A stretch of 12,477 bases of DNA from Lachnospiraceae bacterium (GTDB lineage Bacteria > Bacillota > Clostridia > Lachnospirales > Lachnospiraceae): assembly GCA_024694785.1 (NCBI GenBank), contig JAILJL010000133.1, forward strand, positions 1 to 12,477, read 5' to 3'. The notes under the pieces are model-generated. The model was not told the origin of the DNA. It saw only the letters and a program-made list of their open reading frames with translations, and ran no database searches. Shown here one piece after another: positions 7,371 to 12,477 of this stretch; the first letter of the stretch is position 1; every line of letters begins with the position of its first letter. The translations under genes were made by a program, and so were the position numbers.

Positions 7371-7647
7371 TAGCTTCGTCCTCCTTAAATAACTGATCAT
7401 ATACGCTTATAAGCGCGTACTTTACGACATCGCTAAGCAAGAATAAATCCTTGTTCTCAACCGCATACATCAGATTATTCGATAGTTCATTAAGATCATT
7501 GATACCGATTATCTGGTTCTCACCAAGGAACATTATATATTCTTTGATAACATCAAAATTCTCTACTAAATAAGCGAATGCGTCTGCGCTTCTCTTGGCA
7601 TTGGCAAGCTCCATTAATGTATCAAGTACTTCTTTTACGTTCTCCAT
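7357..7647 (-). CDS. Small acidic helical protein of unknown function between maf and glycosyltransferase
   Basis: I do not recognise this 96-residue protein. It has no signal peptide, no membrane span and no Cys. It looks all-helical (KEVLDTLMELANAKRSADAFAYLVENFDVIKEY...) and ends in the acidic tail EDEANEEE. Its ATG overlaps the maf stop as TAATG, and its end overlaps the ribosome site and start of the glycosyltransferase gene. Translation is therefore coupled on both sides and the gene is surely real. The position suggests a partner of Maf or of the glycosyltransferase, or a flagellin chaperone-like adaptor; this is inference only. Confidence 0.8.
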   Translation of the reverse strand: MENVKEVLDTLMELANAKRSADAFAYLVENFDVIKEYIMFLGENQIIGINDLNELSNNLMYAVENKDLFLLSDVVKYALISVYDQLFKEDEANEEE

Positions 7648-9599
7648 TATCTTGCCTCCTTCGCTAATTCATACAAGAATTTGTCGACTTTGCCGGTAAT
7701 ATCTTTTTTCGCAGGCTTTAATGGTCTATTTTTAACTATAACCGCGATATTTTCGGACATTGCCTTGGCATAAAGAGCTATAAGACCGTTTAACAGGATT
7801 CCCTGCTTGGCTATCTGCATTCTCTCTTCCTTCTCGTCTTCCTGCTCCTCGTAGATTGACATTCGCATTACGTAATCGATATCAATCATTCCTGCCTGTA
7901 CAAAAAGCGCATACTGATCGCTGTTCATATAATCATTAATCTCTTTAATCTTATCAGCGCATTTAATGACCTCTTTATTATCAACTTCTTCGGCCTTCGT
8001 AAGCTTAGCAAACTTTCGGTATGCTCTTTCTCCCTGCTTCGCCTTACGGTTAACTTCCATAAGCTTCTCAGGAAGACTATAGTAAAACTCCGACAATCCC
8101 TTCTTTGCTCCGTAATCAAGCATCTTAGGGAGTGCATCTATCTTCTCTTTAAGGTTAACCTTCTTAACGCAATATGTCTCAATGGCGCGCTTTAATGTCA
8201 TGATCTTCGTTCCATGGATTTTCGCACCGCCCTGAGTCGCGTCAATGGCGTTTTTAAGATTATTATCCTTAATATATTTCTCGAACCATACTCTGTACAT
8301 ATCGAAATCGCCACGTGTATATACCTTGTTACCGCGAATTCCTTCTACCTCAAAGTACTCCGGATCTCCCGTAAGATTAAGCTTATCCATCTTTGCCTTA
8401 AAAGTTCCGTCCGCATGGGTTCTTCCGTTGGTAAGTGCAAGATCCTGACCTACGAGAATAACTTCCTTCGCGCCCATATAGTAAGCGAACGAAAATGCCG
8501 TATTTGCAACAGAACCACCGGTCGGAAGATGCTGACTTATAAGATACTCCTTATTACCGCTCTCTTTGCGGCATGTTCTCATTACTTCTTCCTCGATGCT
8601 TTCAGAGGATCCGTAGAAAAACTTCTTACCCTTATGAAGGTCCATGATACCGCTTGCAACAGACAAATGAGTAACGAGCGGAATCTCGTGTATTCCCGGG
8701 TGATTCATAAGTTCCGTAGGCTTCTTACCATCAACTATACAGAAGAAGTCCGGCTTTATTCCATGATTAAGAAGCGGTTTAATCGCAGTATCAACCGCAA
8801 TAATTGCCGCTCTTCCTTTAATCTTCTTAAGTTCGTTAATATTCTTATTTAAAGATGGTCCCGCAGACACAACAAAAGCAGGATATTCTCCGCCGAGGAT
8901 ATCCTTAAGCTGCGCAACGTTATAACCATCCGCAAAAGTCTTAAGATTATATATAAGGTTCTTATTGGCTACATCGGTGTAACGGGCTCCCGTATGCCAT
9001 GCAGACATAAGCTCGGTAAATGCGTCCCTTAGCCCTTTACTTGCGAGAAGCACTTCTTCTTTACATATATTCTCATAGTTAGGTGATATAAATATCTTAA
9101 GAGTAGGAAAAATCTCCAACGTAAAGATTGACGCCATACGCGAAGACAACTTACCGGTAGTTAACCCTTCTATATAAAGGGTTGCCGGCAGTTCTCCGAA
9201 AAGATCCGTTATATCCATTGTATGCATGACATAATCGAAGATCTTAAGGGACGGCTCATATAATACAACAAGACACTCGTCTTTTGTTGCCTTGGCAAAC
9301 TTACGAACGAGGTCTATATACATTGTTCCTACCAGGAATAAAGGCGTCTTCGGAGCTATCCTTCCGTAACTTTTGATAGTATCCTTAATATAATCTTCCT
9401 TGCCATATATTCCTTCAAGCATGAGCTTCCTGCCATCCGGCAATACCGCACGAACAACTTCTTCCCCGGAATACGAAGTAACCATTTCCAATTCGAACTT
9501 TTCCTTGCTATGGACTACCTTATCGTACTTACCTGCTTCATCCGGGTACGCTTTGGTAAAAGCGCTCATATTTTTACTGAATATATAATTGTCTTTCAT
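7647..9599 (-). CDS. maf: Motility accessory factor Maf / DUF115, putative flagellin nonulosonate transferase
   Basis: The 650-residue protein carries the DUF115 (MAF_flag10, MptE-like) core: FVVSAGPSLNKNINELKKIK at 242-261, IIAVDTAIKPLLNHGIKPDFFCIVDGKKP at 266-294, then HLPTGGSVANTAFSFAYYMGAKEVILVGQDLALTNGRTHADG at 358-399. These segments hold the CMP-sugar binding site in characterised Maf proteins. Flanking helical regions complete the usual Maf length. Maf proteins in Campylobacter, Clostridium, Geobacillus and Aeromonas transfer pseudaminic or legionaminic acid to Ser/Thr of flagellin in the cytoplasm before export. Here maf lies directly after three flagellin genes and heads the run that makes a CMP-nonulosonate, which matches that role. 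GGAAGG lies about seven bases before ATG 9599. A terminator separates it from the flagellin gene, so it needs readthrough or its own promoter in a gap of about 35 bases. Confidence 0.93.
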   Translation of the reverse strand: MKDNYIFSKNMSAFTKAYPDEAGKYDKVVHSKEKFELEMVTSYSGEEVVRAVLPDGRKLMLEGIYGKEDYIKDTIKSYGRIAPKTPLFLVGTMYIDLVRKFAKATKDECLVVLYEPSLKIFDYVMHTMDITDLFGELPATLYIEGLTTGKLSSRMASIFTLEIFPTLKIFISPNYENICKEEVLLASKGLRDAFTELMSAWHTGARYTDVANKNLIYNLKTFADGYNVAQLKDILGGEYPAFVVSAGPSLNKNINELKKIKGRAAIIAVDTAIKPLLNHGIKPDFFCIVDGKKPTELMNHPGIHEIPLVTHLSVASGIMDLHKGKKFFYGSSESIEEEVMRTCRKESGNKEYLISQHLPTGGSVANTAFSFAYYMGAKEVILVGQDLALTNGRTHADGTFKAKMDKLNLTGDPEYFEVEGIRGNKVYTRGDFDMYRVWFEKYIKDNNLKNAIDATQGGAKIHGTKIMTLKRAIETYCVKKVNLKEKIDALPKMLDYGAKKGLSEFYYSLPEKLMEVNRKAKQGERAYRKFAKLTKAEEVDNKEVIKCADKIKEINDYMNSDQYALFVQAGMIDIDYVMRMSIYEEQEDEKEERMQIAKQGILLNGLIALYAKAMSENIAVIVKNRPLKPAKKDITGKVDKFLYELAKEAR

Positions 9600-9634
9600 G
9601 CCTGTACCTTCCTTGTACCTAATCTTATATATCG

Positions 9635-9663
9635 AAAAAAGGGAGGAGCTTTAACTCCTCCCT
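9635..9663 (-). terminator. Rho-independent terminator after the third (leftmost) flagellin gene
   Basis: On the minus strand AGGGAGGAG and CTCCTCCCT form a perfect nine-pair stem with a six-base loop, followed by a run of T. It ends the flagellin transcript only about 36 bases before the maf start codon. It could act as a partial terminator, setting a high flagellin to low Maf ratio. Confidence 0.92.
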
Positions 9664-9675
9664 CTTTAGTTTAAA

Positions 9676-10746
9676 CTACTGTAAGAGACTAAGAACACCC
9701 TGTGTTGACTGATTAGCCTGAGCGAGCATTGACTGACCTGCCTGCTGCAAGATATTATTCTTGCTGTATGAAACCATCTCGGCTGCCATATCAACGTCAC
9801 GAATCTGGCTTTCTGCTGCTGATGTATTCTCAGATGCTGTATCAAGGTTAGCAATTGTGTGCTCTAATCTGTTCTGCAAAGCTCCGAGTGCGGATCTCTG
9901 ACTTGATACTGAATTAAGAGCTGCCTGAACTTTGGAAAGTGTCTGGTTAGCTACCGTAAAGTTATCAACTGCTACTCTTGTACACTGCTTAACACAAGTC
10001 ATATTTCCTACACTGTGAATATTATACTGACTTGCAACTGCTATCTTAACTGACTGTAATGTTACATAGCACTTTGCGTTGAATACGTACTTGCCTGCAT
10101 TATCTGTTACAGATACCGTGTGCTGTGTATATGCTACGTTTCTTGCCTGGTCAAGTGCCTTGGACTTTGTCTGGAATCCCTTAATGGACTGGCCGTTGAT
10201 TGTTGTTCCGTATGTATTGAAACTTGTAACCTTAAGTCCGATATTCTCTGCATCCATGTTGCCGATATTGATTGTAATATTCTGACCAACATTGGCACCA
10301 ACCTGTAATCTATTGTCCTTTAATGTTCCATCAAGAAGGTTCTTCTTATTGAACTGTGTTGTCGATGCGATTCTATCAATCTCTTCCGTAAGTGCTCTTA
10401 ACTCGTCGTTGATTGCGTCACGGTCGATATCTTCGTTAGTATCGTTAGCACCCTGTACTGCCAACTGATTCATTCTCTGAAGGATTGCGTGTGTCTCTGT
10501 TAACGCGCCTTCAGCTGTCTGAATTAATGAAATACCATTCTCTGCATTGTCTGATGCCTGATCAAGACCACGGATCTGACTTCTCATCTTCTCTGAAATC
10601 TTAAGTCCTGCTGCATCGTCTGCTGCTCTGTTAATTCTATAACCGCTTGATAACTTCTCGGTTGCTGTAGAAAGATCTGCAGTTGAGATGCCGAGCTGTC
10701 TATTAGTATTCATTGCTGATAAATTGTGCTGTACTACCATTGCCAT
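9676..10746 (-). CDS. fliC: Flagellin, major filament protein (leftmost paralogue)
   Basis: This 356-residue flagellin has conserved N- and C-terminal D0/D1 domains: MAMVVQHNLSAMNTNRQL at 1-18, EKLSSGYRINRAADDAAGLKISEKMRSQIRGLDQAS at 30-65, QTAEGALTETHAILQRMNQLAVQGAND at 76-102, and at the C-terminus SSQRSALGALQNRLEHTIANL at 281-301 and [26 protein letters not shown]. The centre (about 165-260) is short and variable, so there is little D2/D3. Residues 90-98 (QRMNQLAVQ) match the segment TLR5 recognises in enteric flagellins. Three Cys (226, 251, 255) are unusual for a flagellin. AAGGAGGA precedes the ATG by about seven bases. It has its own sigma-28 promoter and its own terminator. It is the probable glycosylation substrate of the adjoining Maf system. 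Confidence 0.97.
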   Translation of the reverse strand: MAMVVQHNLSAMNTNRQLGISTADLSTATEKLSSGYRINRAADDAAGLKISEKMRSQIRGLDQASDNAENGISLIQTAEGALTETHAILQRMNQLAVQGANDTNEDIDRDAINDELRALTEEIDRIASTTQFNKKNLLDGTLKDNRLQVGANVGQNITINIGNMDAENIGLKVTSFNTYGTTINGQSIKGFQTKSKALDQARNVAYTQHTVSVTDNAGKYVFNAKCYVTLQSVKIAVASQYNIHSVGNMTCVKQCTRVAVDNFTVANQTLSKVQAALNSVSSQRSALGALQNRLEHTIANLDTASENTSAAESQIRDVDMAAEMVSYSKNNILQQAGQSMLAQANQSTQGVLSLLQ

Positions 10747-10753
10747 AATATAT

Positions 10754-10814
10754 TCCTCCTTGAAGAAAATCCGTTTATTATCATTTCTAATGTGTACTTG
10801 TTCTGAACAATCTA
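10754..10814 (-). promoter_or_regulatory. Flagellin mRNA leader with hairpin and two GGA motifs (possible CsrA sites)
   Basis: The leader predicted from the sigma-28 promoter starts near 10814. It opens with a five-pair hairpin (TTGTT-CAG-AACAA, 10798-10810). It then carries ACGGAT (GGA at 10770-10772) and the Shine-Dalgarno AAGGAGGA (10754-10761). One GGA upstream and one in the ribosome site is the arrangement by which CsrA represses hag in Bacillus, relieved by FliW. The motifs are seen; CsrA binding is inference. Confidence 0.45.
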
Positions 10815-10820
10815 TTTACT

Positions 10821-10847
10821 ATATCGGAATACACCAAACAAACTTTA
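10821..10847 (-). promoter_or_regulatory. Sigma-28 (SigD/FliA-type) promoter of leftmost flagellin gene
   Basis: On the minus strand TAAA (10844-10847) is followed after 16 bases by CCGATAT (10821-10827), an exact match to the Firmicute SigD pattern. The start codon is about 75 bases downstream of the -10 box. An A/T-rich stretch lies just upstream. Confidence 0.9.
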
Positions 10848-10922
10848 GCTTTTTATCAAAAAAAATTTTATTTCTTACGTCGCCTCATACAAACACAAGG
10901 CTTTCTCGCCCCCGCATCACGC

Positions 10923-10964
10923 AAAAACAGCACCGCAGCGCCTCATAAGAGACGCCGTGGTGCT
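10923..10964 (-). terminator. Rho-independent terminator of middle flagellin gene
   Basis: A 16-pair stem on the minus strand (AGCACC...GTCTC with GAGGC...GGTGCT, one A-C mismatch and two G-T pairs) has a TTAT loop and is followed by GTTTTT. It lies about 70 bases after the stop at 11037 and ends the middle flagellin transcript before the next promoter. Confidence 0.88.
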
Positions 10965-11036
10965 TATATTTCTTGGGAACCCTACTCCCACAGATTCATT
11001 TATATATCACTTGGAGCATCTTCTCCGGATGTTATA

Positions 11037-12107
11037 TTACTGAAGTAATGACAATACTCCCTGAGTCTGCTGGTTAGCCTGTGCAAGCATTGACTGACCT
11101 GCCTGCTGTAAGATATTGCTCTTTGAGTACTGTACCATCTCAGATGCCATATCAACGTCACGGATCTGGCTCTCTGCTGCTGATGTGTTCTCAGATGCTG
11201 TATCAAGGTTAGCAATTGTATGCTCTAATCTGTTCTGCAAAGCTCCGAGTGCGGATCTCTGGCTTGATACCGAGTTAATAGCTGCCTGTACCTTGGATAA
11301 TGTCTGGTTAGCTACTGTAAAGTTATCTACTGCTACTCTTGTACACTGCTTAACGGAAGTCATATTCTTAACGCTATGAATTCCATACTGGCTTGCAACT
11401 GCTATCTTAACTGACTGTAATGTTACATAGCACTTTGCGTTGAATACATACTTACCTGCATTATCAGCTACAGATACGGTATGCTGTGTATATGCTACGT
11501 TTCTTGCCTGGTCGAGTGCCTTGGATGCTGTCTGATATCCCTTAACGGACTGTCCGCCTACCGTAGCTGCAAATGTTACAAAGCTTGTAACCTTAAGTCC
11601 GATATTCTCTGCGTCCATGTTCTTGATGTTGATTGTAATATTCTGACCAACATTGGCACCAATCTGTAATCTATTGTCCTTTAATGTTCCGTCAAGAAGG
11701 TTCTTCTTGTTGAACTGTGTTGTCGATGCGATTCTGTCGATCTCTTCCGTAAGTGCTCTTAACTCGTCGTTGATTGCATCACGGTCGATATCTTCGTTAG
11801 TATCGTTAGCACCCTGAACTGCTAACTGATTCATTCTCTGAAGGATTGCGTGTGTCTCTGTTAACGCACCTTCTGCTGTCTGAATTAACGAGATACCATT
11901 CTCTGCGTTATCTGATGCCTGGTTAAGACCACGAATCTGACTTCTCATCTTCTCTGAAATCTTAAGTCCTGCTGCATCATCTGCTGCTCTGTTAATTCTG
12001 TAACCACTTGATAACTTCTCTGTTGATTCTGATAACTGACCTGTTGAAATACCAAGCTGTCTGTTTGTGTTCATTGATGATAAATTGTGCTGTACTACCA
12101 TTGCCAT
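11037..12107 (-). CDS. fliC: Flagellin, major filament protein (middle paralogue)
   Basis: This is a second complete 356-residue flagellin with the same D0/D1 segments as its left neighbour and about 26 amino-acid differences by hand count. The changes cluster at residues 22-29 (TGQLSEST) and 177-194 (VTFAATVGGQSVKGYQTA), while most of the rest is identical, so these two stretches are probably the exposed or variable parts. It has two Cys (226, 255); position 251 is Ser here. AAGGAGGA precedes ATG 12107 by seven bases. A sigma-28 promoter lies about 75 bases upstream and a terminator follows. Tandem near-identical genes point to recent duplication with possible gene conversion. Both copies could enter the same filament; differential use is not visible from the sequence. 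Confidence 0.97.
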   Translation of the reverse strand: MAMVVQHNLSSMNTNRQLGISTGQLSESTEKLSSGYRINRAADDAAGLKISEKMRSQIRGLNQASDNAENGISLIQTAEGALTETHAILQRMNQLAVQGANDTNEDIDRDAINDELRALTEEIDRIASTTQFNKKNLLDGTLKDNRLQIGANVGQNITINIKNMDAENIGLKVTSFVTFAATVGGQSVKGYQTASKALDQARNVAYTQHTVSVADNAGKYVFNAKCYVTLQSVKIAVASQYGIHSVKNMTSVKQCTRVAVDNFTVANQTLSKVQAAINSVSSQRSALGALQNRLEHTIANLDTASENTSAAESQIRDVDMASEMVQYSKSNILQQAGQSMLAQANQQTQGVLSLLQ

Positions 12108-12114
12108 AATCTAT

Positions 12115-12175
12115 TCCTCCTTGACTAAATAACTCCTTTAAAATGTTGCTTTGCAACTATGACTTTGTTTTATAT
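12115..12175 (-). promoter_or_regulatory. Flagellin mRNA leader with hairpin and two GGA motifs (possible CsrA sites)
   Basis: The leader holds a five-pair hairpin (GTTGC-AAA-GCAAC, 12145-12157), then AAAGGAG with its GGA at 12134-12136, then the Shine-Dalgarno AAGGAGGA at 12115-12122. The architecture matches the leader of the left paralogue although the hairpin sequence differs, suggesting that structure is conserved. Control by CsrA/FliW is inferred from the Bacillus hag precedent. Confidence 0.45.
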
Positions 12176-12181
12176 ACCTAT

Positions 12182-12208
12182 ATATCGGAGGATTTTTTCC
12201 GGACTTTA
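12182..12208 (-). promoter_or_regulatory. Sigma-28 (SigD/FliA-type) promoter of middle flagellin gene
   Basis: On the minus strand TAAA (12205-12208), a 16-base spacer and CCGATAT (12182-12188) match the SigD pattern exactly, with the same spacing and distance to the start codon as at the left paralogue. The -35 box lies only 10 bases after the T-run of the preceding terminator. Confidence 0.9.
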
Positions 12209-12218
12209 GCTTTTTTAT

Positions 12219-12252
12219 AAAAAAAAATGAGGGGCACTTAAAAGTGCCCCTC
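12219..12252 (-). terminator. Rho-independent terminator of rightmost flagellin gene
   Basis: On the minus strand GAGGGGCACT and AGTGCCCCTC form a perfect ten-pair stem with a TTTA loop, followed by A and nine T. It lies 42 bases after the stop codon of the clipped flagellin. Confidence 0.93.
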
Positions 12253-12294
12253 TATTCTGTCCTGCGCTTAGACGGAATTCTTAAGTTAAACTAA

Positions 12295-12477
12295 TTAGCC
12301 AAGTAAGGATAATACACCCTGAGTTGACTGATTAGCCTGTGCAAGCATTGACTGACCTGCCTGTGAAAGGATATTACTCTTGGAGTAAGATACCATTTCG
12401 GAAGCCATATCAACGTCGCGGATCTGGCTCTCAGCTGCTGAGGTGTTCTCAGATGCTGTATCAAGGTTCGCTATTGT
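12295..12477 (-). CDS. fliC: Flagellin, C-terminal end only (rightmost paralogue, cut by window edge)
   Basis: Sixty residues plus TAA read in frame from the right edge. They match the C-terminal D1/D0 domain of the other two flagellins: [21 protein letters not shown], then [16 protein letters not shown], ending [11 protein letters not shown]. It differs from both neighbours at the last residue (Gly, not Gln) and has SQAGQ where they have QQAGQ. The start, centre and promoter lie outside the window. It makes at least three flagellin genes in tandem. Confidence 0.95.
   Translation of the reverse strand, partial: TIANLDTASENTSAAESQIRDVDMASEMVSYSKSNILSQAGQSMLAQANQSTQGVLSLLG

Noticed and set aside
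7371..7400. Glycosyltransferase start at ATG 7400
   Set aside because: There is no ribosome site before it; AAGGAGG lies between it and ATG 7370, which is the better start.
8214..8852. Long plus-strand open frame (212 codons) inside maf
   Set aside because: The opposite strand encodes conserved DUF115 motifs; the plus-strand product has no recognisable features and no ribosome site.
10974..10990. Short inverted repeat TGGGA/TCCCA after the middle flagellin
   Set aside because: Five pairs with a seven-base loop and no T-run; the strong terminator at 10923-10964 explains transcript ending.
10120..11669. Repeated Cys-rich plus-strand frames (MLCICYVSCL...) in both flagellin genes
   Set aside because: They recur only because the two flagellin genes are paralogues; paralogue differences are synonymous in the flagellin frame, so they are antisense shadows.
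1..12477. CRISPR array, tRNA/rRNA genes, insertion sequences
   Set aside because: I saw no regularly spaced short repeats, tRNA-like cloverleaf, rRNA segments or transposase motifs; the only long repeats are the flagellin paralogues.

Overview
The window looks like chromosome from a motile, low-to-mid GC Firmicute, most likely a Lachnospiraceae-type clostridium related to Butyrivibrio, Roseburia or Eubacterium. The reasons are flagellins starting MAMVVQHNLS, strong AAGGAGG ribosome sites, SigD-type (sigma-28) flagellin promoters matching TAAA-N16-CCGATAT, and a Maf/DUF115 flagellin-glycosylation gene. All supported genes are on the minus strand, so transcription runs from high to low coordinates. 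Genus-level placement is inference.

Right part (about 9676-12477): three tandem flagellin genes. One is clipped by the right edge and two are complete 356-residue paralogues about 93% identical by hand count. Each flagellin ends in a rho-independent terminator. The two complete genes each have their own sigma-28 promoter and a short leader with a small hairpin and two GGA motifs, the second inside the Shine-Dalgarno, as expected for CsrA/FliW control.

Middle part (1037-9599): a seven-gene, tightly packed run. The order is maf (putative nonulosonic-acid transferase to flagellin), a small acidic protein of unknown function, a large two-domain glycosyltransferase, a CBS plus nucleotidyltransferase protein resembling PtmE, a NeuD/LegH-like acetyltransferase, a NeuC/LegG-like hydrolysing epimerase and a NeuA/LegF-like CMP-sugar synthetase. 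Together they suggest that a legionaminic-acid-like sugar is made, activated with CMP and placed on the neighbouring flagellins. The sugar synthase (NeuB/LegI) and the LegB/LegC steps are not in the window. The run ends in a clear terminator at 994-1021.

Left part (1-990): a separate, visibly AT-richer module. It holds a small three-cysteine peptide gene, a candidate RiPP (ribosomally made, modified peptide) precursor, followed 69 bases later by a prodomain-less subtilisin-like (S8) protease cut by the left edge. A 14-base sequence occurs in inverted orientation upstream of both genes, with a third imperfect copy further upstream. This peptide-protease pair is the most likely place for an undescribed system; its remaining genes would lie beyond the left edge.
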